64,000 bases of DNA from an uncultured Clostridium sp. (GTDB lineage Bacteria > Bacillota > Clostridia > Lachnospirales > Lachnospiraceae): NCBI GenBank assembly GCA_900539185.1, contig UQBG01000002.1, positions 1-64,000 on the forward strand, read 5' to 3'. The notes under the pieces are model-generated. The model worked only from the letters and a program-made list of their open reading frames with translations. It did not search any database and had not been told where the DNA came from. This document shows positions 26,317-34,542 of the stretch, piece by piece. The first letter of the stretch is position 1, and each line of letters opens with the position of its first letter. The position numbers were made by a program, and so were the translations under genes.

Positions 26317-27741
26317 TTATACCGGATATACCTTGTTCTCTGTATCAGCTACTGAGGTATCTACCTTCTTCTGCTGTGCTTCCCGATACTTAAAGAAGTC
26401 GGTTGCTACCTGTGGGAACAGAGCGTAAGACAGTACATCTTCATCCTGCTGTTTGTACTGAGCCATTTCCTTCTCCAGCTTCGGAAGCTGTGGTTCGATA
26501 TCGTCAGCCGGACGATAGGTGATCGGTTCCTTCATGCCTAAGCTATCCAGTGCCTTCTTCTGAACCTCCGGATTCATCGGCTTAACGGTCTGGCCATACT
26601 TACCGGCTAACAGATCCTTTGATTCCTTTGTCAACATCTTATAACGTTCACCGGTTACAACATTCAGAACTGCCTGTGTACCTACGATCTGTGAACTTGG
26701 TGTTACAAGCGGTGGCTCGCCAAAGTCCTTACGAACTCTTGGAACCTCTTCCAGAACGGCATCAAACTTATCCTCTGCCTTCATTTCCTTTAACTGAGAT
26801 ACCAGATTTGATAACATACCACCCGGTACCTGATATAACAGAGTCTTAATATTAACGCCCATTACCTTTGGACTTAACAGACCGCTCTCCAGCCACTGCT
26901 CACGAAGCGGGCGGAAGTAATCTGCGATCTCAGCCAACAGATTCTGGTCAAAGCCCGGATCATAAGGAGTTCCTTCAAATGCCTTCGCCATAACCTCGGT
27001 TGCCGGCTGTGAAGTACCCATAGACAACGGTGACATCGCTGTGTCAATAATGTCACAGCCTGCCTCTACTGCCTTCATGTAGGTCATAGAAGCCACACCG
27101 GATGTATAATGTGTATGCAACTGGATCGGAAGCTTCGTTCCTTCTTTCAGTGCCTGTACCAGCTCTGTTGCCTTTACAGGAACCAAAAGACCGGCCATAT
27201 CCTTAATACAGATAGAGTCTGCACCCATATCCTCGATTCTCTTTGCCATATCCTTCCAGTAGTCCAGTGTATAAGCATCTCCCAAGGTATAAGACAGTGC
27301 AACCTGTGCATGTCCCTTTTCCTTGTTTGCCGCTTTAACGGCTGTCTCCAGATTTCGAAGATCATTCAAACAGTCAAAGATACGAATGATATCAATACCG
27401 TTTGCAATGGACTTCTGTACAAAGTACTCTACTACATCGTCTGCATATGGGCTGTATCCTAAGATATTCTGTCCACGGAATAACATCTGCAGCTTTGTAT
27501 GCTTGAATCCATCTCTTAACTTTCGAAGTCTGTCCCATGGATCCTCATGCAGGAAACGAAGGGATGCATCAAATGTAGCACCACCCCAGCACTCTACAGA
27601 GTGGTAACCCACCTGATCCATTTTATCAATAATTGGCAACATCTGCTCTGTTGTCATACGAGTTGCAATCAGTGACTGATGTGCATCACGTAATACAGTT
27701 TCAGTAATCTTAACCGGCTTAGCCGCTACCTGATCTGCCAT
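26317..27741 (-). CDS. oadA: Oxaloacetate/pyruvate carboxyltransferase subunit (OadA-type)
   Basis: This 474-residue protein has the HMGL-like TIM barrel of pyruvate carboxylase/oxaloacetate decarboxylase alpha subunits. Motifs are TVLRDAHQSLIATRM, ECWGGATFDASLRFLHEDPW, ICIKDMAGLLVP (the lysine that is carbamylated in the family) and the metal-binding QLHTHYTSG. It lacks a biotinyl domain, which is supplied by the separate carrier gene. It would exchange a carboxyl group between oxaloacetate (or pyruvate) and biotin. It is the last gene of the sodium-pump decarboxylase operon. Confidence 0.93.
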   Translation of the reverse strand: MADQVAAKPVKITETVLRDAHQSLIATRMTTEQMLPIIDKMDQVGYHSVECWGGATFDASLRFLHEDPWDRLRKLRDGFKHTKLQMLFRGQNILGYSPYADDVVEYFVQKSIANGIDIIRIFDCLNDLRNLETAVKAANKEKGHAQVALSYTLGDAYTLDYWKDMAKRIEDMGADSICIKDMAGLLVPVKATELVQALKEGTKLPIQLHTHYTSGVASMTYMKAVEAGCDIIDTAMSPLSMGTSQPATEVMAKAFEGTPYDPGFDQNLLAEIADYFRPLREQWLESGLLSPKVMGVNIKTLLYQVPGGMLSNLVSQLKEMKAEDKFDAVLEEVPRVRKDFGEPPLVTPSSQIVGTQAVLNVVTGERYKMLTKESKDLLAGKYGQTVKPMNPEVQKKALDSLGMKEPITYRPADDIEPQLPKLEKEMAQYKQQDEDVLSYALFPQVATDFFKYREAQQKKVDTSVADTENKVYPV

Positions 27742-27787
27742 AATAGTTCCTCCTTTATTGTTTGTCTTCTATTCTTATACTCTTGTC

Positions 27788-28918
27788 TTACTTTACTCCA
27801 AAGATAGCCATAAAGGTTCCGGCTGCTACAGCAGTACCGATAACACCGGCTACGTTTGGTCCCATTGCATGCATCAGCAGGAAGTTCGTAGGATCTGCCT
27901 CAGCACCCACCTTCTGTGATACACGGGCAGCCATAGGAACTGCAGATACACCGGCAGAACCGATCAGTGGATTTACCTTTCCCTTTGTTATCCAGCACAT
28001 CAGCTTACCGAACAGTACACCGGCTGCGGTACCGAAGATGAAGGCCACCAGACCCAGAACTACAATTTTTAAAGTACTTATCTTTAAGAATGCCTGAGCT
28101 GTTGTTGTCGCACCTACGGAAGTACCCAGCAGGATAACTACGATATACATCAGGGCATTGGATGCTGTCTCTGTCAACTGCTTTACAACACCACACTCAC
28201 GGAACAGGTTGCCTAGCATCAGCATACCTACCAATGGTGCTGTCGTCGGAAGGATCAGTACAACTACGATCGTAACAATGATCGGGAACAGGATCTTCTC
28301 CAGCTTTGATACCGGACGAAGCTGATCCATCTTAATCTTCCGTTCCTTTTCGGTTGTGAATAACTTCATAACCGGTGGCTGAATAACCGGAACCAGTGCC
28401 ATATAAGAATAAGCAGCTACTGCGATTGGTCCCATCAGAGTTCCACCCATGCCCAGCTTACCGGCCAGGAAGATTGAGGTAGGACCGTCTGCACCACCGA
28501 TGATAGAGATCGCTGCGGCTTCCTTTCCGCCGAATCCCATAAAGATAGCCAGAAAGTATGCAGCATAAATACCAAACTGAGCGGCAGCTCCCAATAAGAA
28601 GCTCTTCGGGTTTGCAATCAACGGACCAAAGTCTGTCATCGCACCTACACCCAGGAATATCAGGGATGGCAGGATACTCCATTCATCCAACATATAAAAG
28701 AAATGTAACAAGCCTCCCTCTGCAATAATGCCCGGGAACATATTTGATAACAACATACCGAATGCAATCGGTACTAACAACAATGGTTCAAATCCCTTTG
28801 CAATCGCCAGGTATAAGAATACCAGAGCCACCAGGATCATAACATAATTTCCCCAGTATAATGTAGAAAACGCTGTCTGATCAGCAAGATTTTGCAAGGT
28901 TGATATAATGTAATCCAT
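27788..28918 (-). CDS. oadB: Sodium-translocating decarboxylase beta subunit
   Basis: This 376-residue integral membrane protein has about nine hydrophobic segments. It contains the conserved GGADGPTSIFLAGKLG motif, whose Asp takes part in sodium transport in OadB, and the C-terminal LLMHAMGPNVAGVIGT. It decarboxylates carboxybiotin on the carrier protein and pumps sodium outwards. Because OadB, MmdB and GcdB are interchangeable at this level, the substrate cannot be deduced from it. AGGAGG precedes the start. Confidence 0.95.
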   Translation of the reverse strand: MDYIISTLQNLADQTAFSTLYWGNYVMILVALVFLYLAIAKGFEPLLLVPIAFGMLLSNMFPGIIAEGGLLHFFYMLDEWSILPSLIFLGVGAMTDFGPLIANPKSFLLGAAAQFGIYAAYFLAIFMGFGGKEAAAISIIGGADGPTSIFLAGKLGMGGTLMGPIAVAAYSYMALVPVIQPPVMKLFTTEKERKIKMDQLRPVSKLEKILFPIIVTIVVVLILPTTAPLVGMLMLGNLFRECGVVKQLTETASNALMYIVVILLGTSVGATTTAQAFLKISTLKIVVLGLVAFIFGTAAGVLFGKLMCWITKGKVNPLIGSAGVSAVPMAARVSQKVGAEADPTNFLLMHAMGPNVAGVIGTAVAAGTFMAIFGVK

Positions 28919-28958
28919 TTATTTTCCTCCTGTCAGAATAATATTGTTTGACAGTGCT

Positions 28959-29333
28959 TTAGTTCAAAGTAGCTAAAGTATCGCCGGCTTCTACTGCAGA
29001 ACCTACTGCTACATTAATACTTGCAATTGTTCCGTCTTCCGGTGCTACTACTTCGTTCTCCATCTTCATAGCTTCCAGAATCAGTACCACATCACCCTTC
29101 TTAACAGCCTGTCCTACATTTGCCTTAACAGCTAAGATCTTACCCGGCATAGGAGCTGATACAGAAATGCTTCCTGCTGCTCCGCCGGCTGCAGGTGCGG
29201 CTGGTGCCGGAGCTGCGGCTGGTGCCGGTGTTGCTGCTACCGGTGCTGCAGCCGCCGGTGCTGCACTTCCACCTAATTCTTCTACTGCTACGTCATATGC
29301 GGTACCATTTACGGTAATTCTATAATTCTTCAT
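28959..29333 (-). CDS. Biotin carboxyl carrier protein of the decarboxylase complex
   Basis: This 124-residue protein has a short N-terminal beta motif, a flexible Ala/Pro-rich linker (about residues 24-54) and a biotinyl domain with EAMKMENEV; Lys90 is the biotin attachment site. It carries carboxybiotin between the carboxyltransferases and the beta subunit. It is the only biotin domain in the operon, so both carboxyltransferases must share it. It corresponds to MmdC/GcdC. Confidence 0.94.
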   Translation of the reverse strand: MKNYRITVNGTAYDVAVEELGGSAAPAAAAPVAATPAPAAAPAPAAPAAGGAAGSISVSAPMPGKILAVKANVGQAVKKGDVVLILEAMKMENEVVAPEDGTIASINVAVGSAVEAGDTLATLN

Positions 29334-29354
29334 ATTTATTATCCTCCTAATTCA

Positions 29355-30161
29355 CTATCTTGCTGCTCTCTTAATTGAACGTACCACTAACTTATCGCTA
29401 CTGGTCGTTGCTGTTCCACTGCCACTCGCTGCCATTACTGCCGCTGTTATAACTGCTACCAGTTCCTGATCATTCATCAGATTTTCGTCTGCCGCAGATG
29501 CTTTCACGGCTGGTGCAGGTGTTGCTGCCACCGGTGTCGGCTTTGCTGCACTCTTCTTTGTCTGCTTCTTTGCTCCACTGCCCGGCATAAACTTGAAGAG
29601 ACTGATAACCAGGGATATAAAGATCAGAACCAGGAATACAACGCCCATACCCATCAGCGTATTCATTCCGGCCTTCTCCATCAGTTCACCCAGGCTATAC
29701 TGTGCAGATACAACAACCTGACTCAGAATGTATGATTCCTCATTTGCATCATACTGTGCTATTTCATTCTGTACAAACGTGAATTCATAATCAACGATTC
29801 TTTCCGTAAATTCGACCGGAACCGTGATCACTACATTGCTGCCGTTTGCCTCATATGTGATATCCGTTACATTTATGGTAACCGGATCACCGGCCTCTTC
29901 TTTTGCGGTAATCGTTCCCGCACTGATCGAGGTGATGATATCTACATCATATCCGAGATTCTCAGACGTAAAATATGCATCTGCATTATGTGCCAATGCT
30001 GTCAGATCCGAATCCTCCATTCTAAGAATGGATGCTGCCATACCGACAGCCGTATTCGTCTCTGTATTCTGATCAAAGTCATCCGGCAATGGCTGTGCTG
30101 CACAGGCTGTTAAGGATAGCATCATGGCAAACAAAAGAACAAATAATAATTTTTTCTTCAT
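29355..30161 (-). CDS. OadG-family gamma/delta subunit fused to a lipoprotein domain
   Basis: This 268-residue protein begins with a lipoprotein signal peptide ending at LTAC20. An exported domain of about 140 residues follows, then one membrane segment (about 168-190, MGMGVVFLVLIFISLVISLF) that resembles the OadG helix, and a cytoplasmic Ala/Lys/Pro-rich tail. Classic OadG is about 80-90 residues, so the exported lipid-anchored domain is an addition. It probably anchors the soluble carboxyltransferases to the beta subunit. The role of the extracellular part is unknown. AGTGAGGTGA precedes the start. Confidence 0.8.
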   Translation of the reverse strand: MKKKLLFVLLFAMMLSLTACAAQPLPDDFDQNTETNTAVGMAASILRMEDSDLTALAHNADAYFTSENLGYDVDIITSISAGTITAKEEAGDPVTINVTDITYEANGSNVVITVPVEFTERIVDYEFTFVQNEIAQYDANEESYILSQVVVSAQYSLGELMEKAGMNTLMGMGVVFLVLIFISLVISLFKFMPGSGAKKQTKKSAAKPTPVAATPAPAVKASAADENLMNDQELVAVITAAVMAASGSGTATTSSDKLVVRSIKRAAR

Positions 30162-30176
30162 TTTGTTGTCACCTCA

Positions 30177-31601
30177 CTACTTGGAGCCATGCTTCTTAGC
30201 CGGCTTATCTTCGCACTTTGTATATAACATTTCAAATGCTGCGATCAATCTCTTTCTGGTTGCATCCGGAACAATGATATCATCCACGATACCACGCTTT
30301 GCAGCAGCGACTGCACTAGCCTGCTCCTCTGCAAACTGCTTCTTCTTATCTGCGATCACTGCCTTCTTATCATCTGCCGCAGCAATCTCATCCGCATACA
30401 TGATAGAGACTGCAGCCTCCGGATCCATCATACCGATCTTAGCAGACGGCCATGCATACTCGATATCCGCACCGATAGCCTTAGAGTTCATAGCTGTATA
30501 AGCAGAACCGAATGCCTCTCCGGTGATCAGATTTACCTTTGGTACGGTAGCACCTGCAAATGCTGCTGTCATAGTTGCAACTGCCTTTGCCATACCTGCC
30601 TCTTCTTCTACGGTTGCCTTATAGCCCTTTACATTTGTAACCGTTAATACCGGAATTTCAAATGCATCACAGAAGTTTACAAATTCAGCTGCCTTATAAG
30701 CACCGGCAACAGACAGCACATCGCCGCCTTCATTTCCCTGATTTGCGATACATCCGACGGTTGCTCCGTTGAATCTTACAAAACCGGTTACCATATCTGT
30801 TGCATAGTCCTTCTTTGCTTCTACAAACTGATTATTATCTGATATCGTGATCAGCAGAGACTTTGCATCATTTACATATCCTTCTACTGCAACAACACGA
30901 TTTAAGTCATCCTCACAATCAGAATAAGACAGGTCTGTCTCATTGTTCGCCGGAAGAATCGTTACCAACTGACGAATCTGTGCCAGTACCTCAGCGTCTG
31001 TATCGAATACACCATCTACCACGCCGGAATTCTTGCTCTGGTAATCTGCAGAAGATGTATCCAGCTTTGATACATGATTGCCATCCAGTACATTTGGTGC
31101 ATTTACGAATAATTTTGCATCGTCCTTTGTCATATAAGTAAAATCACTTAAGCCTGCCATGACTGCAGCACCGCCGCCACAGCTTCCGAATACGGCTGTG
31201 ATCTGTGGAACGACACCGGATGCCATTGTCTGCTTTGCATAGATCGTACCGAACCCATTCAGTGCATCGACTGCTTCCTGCAAGCGCAGGCCGGCACAAT
31301 CAATCAAACCGATCACAGGTGCACCCATCTTGACTGCCATATCATAAATCTTCGCAATCTTGGCTGCATGCATCTCTCCAATGGAACCATTTAATACTGT
31401 TGCGTCCTGACTGTACACGAATACCAGATTACCATCGATTACACCGTAACCTGTAACAACGCCATCAGCAGGTGTTTCTTTGTCTGCCATATTGAAGTCT
31501 GTGCTTCTGGCTGTTACATAGCTTCCAACTTCGACAAAGCTGGAGTCATCTAACAGGGAAGCGATTCTCTGTCCAGCAGACATCTGAGAATTATTGCTCA
31601 T
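30177..31601 (-). CDS. Acyl-CoA carboxyltransferase (MmdA/PccB-type) subunit
   Basis: This 474-residue protein has the crotonase-like carboxyltransferase fold. Its first half contains PADGVVTGYGVIDGNLVFVYSQD and GLIDCAGLRLQEAVDALNG, and FGSCGGGAAVMAGLSDFTYM; its second half contains ANQGNEGGDVLSVAGAYKAAEF and LITGEAFGSAYTAM. Family members move a carboxyl group between biotin and propionyl- or methylmalonyl-CoA or related acyl-CoAs. It is somewhat shorter than the usual 510 residues. It is the first gene of the operon, behind a good promoter and GGAGGG. Confidence 0.88.
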   Translation of the reverse strand: MSNNSQMSAGQRIASLLDDSSFVEVGSYVTARSTDFNMADKETPADGVVTGYGVIDGNLVFVYSQDATVLNGSIGEMHAAKIAKIYDMAVKMGAPVIGLIDCAGLRLQEAVDALNGFGTIYAKQTMASGVVPQITAVFGSCGGGAAVMAGLSDFTYMTKDDAKLFVNAPNVLDGNHVSKLDTSSADYQSKNSGVVDGVFDTDAEVLAQIRQLVTILPANNETDLSYSDCEDDLNRVVAVEGYVNDAKSLLITISDNNQFVEAKKDYATDMVTGFVRFNGATVGCIANQGNEGGDVLSVAGAYKAAEFVNFCDAFEIPVLTVTNVKGYKATVEEEAGMAKAVATMTAAFAGATVPKVNLITGEAFGSAYTAMNSKAIGADIEYAWPSAKIGMMDPEAAVSIMYADEIAAADDKKAVIADKKKQFAEEQASAVAAAKRGIVDDIIVPDATRKRLIAAFEMLYTKCEDKPAKKHGSK

Positions 31602-31670
31602 ATCAAGCCCTCCGTTGTATATTTATTTCATGGTTAACAAAAATAATGAAAACCAATTTCTGCCGAGTAT

Positions 31671-31699
31671 ATTGTATTATTTCTTACTGAAAATTGCAA
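31671..31699 (-). promoter_or_regulatory. Predicted promoter of the decarboxylase operon
   Basis: On the minus strand TTGCAA (31694-31699) and TACAAT (31671-31676) are exactly 17 bases apart. The leader would be about 60 bases long. It is back to back with the promoter of the alarmone synthetase gene. Confidence 0.7.
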
Positions 31700-31755
31700 G
31701 CGAAAAGGCACAATTCTTATGTATTTCTTTTCAAACGATTTCGTAGTTGCTCACG

Positions 31756-31784
31756 TTGACCTATTATAGTCAAACTGCTATAAT
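31756..31784 (+). promoter_or_regulatory. Predicted promoter of the alarmone synthetase gene
   Basis: TTGACC (31756-31761) is followed after 17 bases by a perfect TATAAT (31779-31784). The start of transcription would be near 31791, about 30 bases before the TTG start codon. Confidence 0.85.
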
Positions 31785-31820
31785 TATTCTTGTATGAATC
31801 AGACGAAAGGAAGTGTTTGA

Positions 31821-32510
31821 TTGGATAATTTAAATCAAATACATGTAAATGAACATGAGATTCTAAACATACCGGAGGCTTTTCAGAATGAAGCACACCT
31901 GTACATGGAGCTTATGATGATGTATCGGGGTGCTATCCGCGAGATCCAGACGAAGCTGGAGGTTCTAAATGATGAATTTTCTACCAGATACCAGCGAAAT
32001 CCAATTTCCTTTATCAAGTCCCGGATCAAGTCACCGGAAAGCATTATAAAAAAGCTCCATACCCGTGGCTACGAGATTTCACTGGAAAGTATTACCGAAA
32101 ATCTTCATGATGTAGCCGGCATTCGTGTCATCTGTTCCTTTATTGATGACATTTATGAAGTCGCACAGATGCTGACGAAGCAGGATGATGTTACTCTGCT
32201 TGAAACAAAGGACTATATCCAGAATCCGAAACCGAACGGCTATCGCAGTCTTCACCTGATTCTGGAGGTTCCGGTCTTCTTCTCCGACCGCAAGCAGCCG
32301 ATGAAGGTCGAGGTCCAGATCCGTACGATTGCTATGGACTTCTGGGCCAGTCTGGACCATCAGCTTCGATACAAGAGGAATATTGAAAATGCATCCCAGA
32401 TCTCAGAGGATCTTAAAGATTGTGCGGATATTATTTCCGCTACGGATCAGCGTATGCAGATTATCAAATATCAGATCTACGGAGACGAGTCCGGAAACTT
32501 TATGAATTGA
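31821..32510 (+). CDS. relQ: Small alarmone synthetase, RelQ-like GTP pyrophosphokinase
   Basis: This 229-residue protein consists of a RelA/SpoT synthetase domain with flanking helices and no hydrolase, TGS or ACT domain. Motifs include RIKSPESIIKKLHTRG, HDVAGIRVICSFIDDIYEVA, the substrate-binding NPKPNGYRSLH and VEVQIRTIAMDFWASLDHQL. It makes (p)ppGpp from ATP and GDP or GTP. The start codon is TTG with AAAGGAAG seven bases upstream, which may limit expression. It has its own promoter. Confidence 0.93.
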   Translation: MDNLNQIHVNEHEILNIPEAFQNEAHLYMELMMMYRGAIREIQTKLEVLNDEFSTRYQRNPISFIKSRIKSPESIIKKLHTRGYEISLESITENLHDVAGIRVICSFIDDIYEVAQMLTKQDDVTLLETKDYIQNPKPNGYRSLHLILEVPVFFSDRKQPMKVEVQIRTIAMDFWASLDHQLRYKRNIENASQISEDLKDCADIISATDQRMQIIKYQIYGDESGNFMN

Positions 32511-32564
32511 CGTATATTTCTCCCTCCATTATCGAATACTAGTGATAGAAGGAGGTAAAACCGC

Positions 32565-32780
32565 ATGTATAATAAAGTATTGGATTGCACAGCACTTACG
32601 ATTGCCATTATCGGTGCCATTAACTGGGGGCTGATCGGATTCTTTAGCTTTGATCTGGTAGCATTCATCTTTGGCAATATGTCCTGGATTTCCAGAATCA
32701 TATATGCCTTAGTTGGGTTATCCGGTCTGTATCTGATTACCTTCTATGTGTATGTCAACGCAATTGCACAGAAGCACTGA
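32565..32780 (+). CDS. DUF378 family membrane protein
   Basis: This 71-residue protein has two hydrophobic helices. It carries the DUF378 signature ALTIAIIGAINWGLIGFFSFDLVA and a C-terminal YALVGLSGLYLI. The function of the family is unknown. A very strong AAGGAGGT site precedes the start, but it can pair with an upstream CCTCC in a hairpin (32523-32555). It lies 54 bases after the alarmone synthetase gene and is followed by a strong terminator. Confidence 0.88.
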   Translation: MYNKVLDCTALTIAIIGAINWGLIGFFSFDLVAFIFGNMSWISRIIYALVGLSGLYLITFYVYVNAIAQKH

Positions 32781-32821
32781 TTTGTTTCCGTACGACGTGG
32801 TATTGAAAGAATGAACGCAAG

Positions 32822-32859
32822 CAGGCACCTCCCGCCATAAGCGGGAAGTGCCTGTTTTT
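32822..32859 (+). terminator. Strong Rho-independent terminator
   Basis: CAGGCAC-C-TCCCGC pairs with GCGGGA-A-GTGCCTG around loop CATAA, with one internal mismatch, and is followed by five T. It ends the alarmone synthetase-DUF378 unit. The T run overlaps the stop codon of the convergent sufB gene. Confidence 0.93.
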
Positions 32860-33778
32860 ACTTCAAAAATCCGTTAATAATCTGCTCTTCTGCTTCCTTT
32901 TCCGTCAGTCCCAGCGTCATAAGCTTGATCAACTGTTCTCCTGCGATCTTACCGATGGCTGCTTCATGAATCAGTGCCGCATCAATATGGTTCGCTGTCA
33001 ACTCCGGCTTTGCGGTCACCTTTGCTCCATCCATAATGATTGCATCACACTCCGTATGCCCGGAGCATGGAGCATTTCCATTGATGATTGACTGGAAACA
33101 CTGAGTCGACTGCTCCTTTGCAACGGATCTGGACGATACACTGGCACTGCTTCCGGCACCATTCATATCGACACTGAAGCGGGTCTCGGCATGCTGACTG
33201 CCATGCGTCATGATCTTTTCCTTGACTACCAGTGTTGCCCCGGCAGCCAGATCTCCTTCGGTAACACGGACGGTAGAATCTACACCCTTGATCTGAACGG
33301 TTATCATCTCCAGATAGGCGTCTTCACCCACATGTATGATCGTCGTTGGATTCAGAATCCGCTTTCCGGTGCCGTCTCCTTCGCCATAATGCTTTTCGAT
33401 ATATCGAACCTTCGCACCCTTCTCCAGATAGAAGGTATGAATACCATCATGCTCGGAGGTATCCACTCCGCAGTTATGAATTCCGCAACCGGCTACGATC
33501 GTCACATCTGCACCTTCTCCTACATAGAAGTCATTGTAGACCATATCCTTCAGTCCGCTTTCACTCAGAACTACCGGGATATGAACACTTTCATTCTTTG
33601 TTCCCGGCTTTATGATAATATCGATTCCCGGTTTATCCTCTTTTGTTACAATATCAATATTCGCTGTCGTATTTCTGCCTGCCAGCTTTCCGTTTGCCCG
33701 GATATTATAAGCACCCTCCGGTACGGTATGAAGGTCTGCGACCTGTTCCAATAATGTCTGTTGAATCTTGTCCACCAT
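32858..33778 (-). CDS. Short SufB/SufD-family Fe-S cluster scaffold protein
   Basis: This 306-residue protein is about one third shorter than SufB or SufD of the full SUF system. It has the beta-helix core and family motifs such as GAGSSASVSSRSVAKEQSTQCFQ and HTECDAIIMDGAKVTAKPELTANH, with CSGHTECD carrying conserved Cys/His. It forms a complex with the SufC-type ATPase encoded directly upstream. No sufS, sufU or sufE is nearby, so this matches the minimal SufBC-type systems of anaerobes. Confidence 0.88.
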   Translation of the reverse strand: MVDKIQQTLLEQVADLHTVPEGAYNIRANGKLAGRNTTANIDIVTKEDKPGIDIIIKPGTKNESVHIPVVLSESGLKDMVYNDFYVGEGADVTIVAGCGIHNCGVDTSEHDGIHTFYLEKGAKVRYIEKHYGEGDGTGKRILNPTTIIHVGEDAYLEMITVQIKGVDSTVRVTEGDLAAGATLVVKEKIMTHGSQHAETRFSVDMNGAGSSASVSSRSVAKEQSTQCFQSIINGNAPCSGHTECDAIIMDGAKVTAKPELTANHIDAALIHEAAIGKIAGEQLIKLMTLGLTEKEAEEQIINGFLK

Positions 33779-33786
33779 ATGCCCTC

Positions 33787-34509
33787 CTATACCAACTTAT
33801 CCATCAAGGTCTTGCAGGCTGCACCTGTTGTATTCAAAAGTTCCGGCAGAATCTCTTCCCTGGTGCCGGTCTGACGAATCTCACCATCTGCCACTACTAC
33901 AATCTGATCAGCGATATTCAAGATCCGTTCCTGATGGGAGATAATCAGTATCGTTCCATTGATCTTCTGATACATGCTTTCAAACACCTGTATCAGGTTG
34001 TTAAAGCTCCACAGATCAATGCCGGCTTCCGGCTCATCAAAGATCGTAAACTCTGCACCTCTGGCGATCGTCATTGCAATCTCGATTCTTTTCAACTCAC
34101 CGCCCGACAGACTGGCGTTTACCTCCCGGTTGATATAATCCTTTGCGCACAGACCTACCTCAGCCAGATAATTGCACGCCTGATTGATATCGATCTGCTT
34201 TCCCGCAGCCAGTGTGATCAGATCCCGCACCGTGATCCCCTTGAACTTCACCGGCTGCTGAAAGGCATATCCGATTCCCTTCTTCGCACGTTCTGTAATA
34301 TTACACTGTGTAATGTCTTCACCATTCAGCAGAATCTGACCGGATGTCGGTGTTACGATACCGGCGATGATCTTTGCCAGGGTAGACTTTCCGCCTCCAT
34401 TCGGGCCGGTAACCGCCACAAATCGATCCTTTACTACCAGATTGATATTCTTCAGTATCTCCAGACTTCCGTCCTCTACCTGATAATTAATATTTCTTAA
34501 CTCTAACAT
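33787..34509 (-). CDS. sufC: SufC-like ABC ATPase
   Basis: This 240-residue ATPase has Walker A GPNGGGKST, signature LSGGELKR and Walker B FTIFDEPEAGIDLWSF. The PEAGID sequence and GELKRIEIA context are SufC-like. It drives conformational change of the SufB-type scaffold during cluster assembly. It precedes sufB by eight bases; AAAGGAT lies upstream of its ATG. Confidence 0.9.
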   Translation of the reverse strand: MLELRNINYQVEDGSLEILKNINLVVKDRFVAVTGPNGGGKSTLAKIIAGIVTPTSGQILLNGEDITQCNITERAKKGIGYAFQQPVKFKGITVRDLITLAAGKQIDINQACNYLAEVGLCAKDYINREVNASLSGGELKRIEIAMTIARGAEFTIFDEPEAGIDLWSFNNLIQVFESMYQKINGTILIISHQERILNIADQIVVVADGEIRQTGTREEILPELLNTTGAACKTLMDKLV

Positions 34510-34542
34510 GTGCTTATCCTTTCAAGCATTCTTCCTATAGTA

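Noticed and set aside
33643..34500. A long plus-strand open frame of about 285 codons opposite sufB and sufC
   Set aside because: It is antisense to two well-supported genes, has no recognisable motifs and no ribosome binding site, and its composition is that of a shadow frame.
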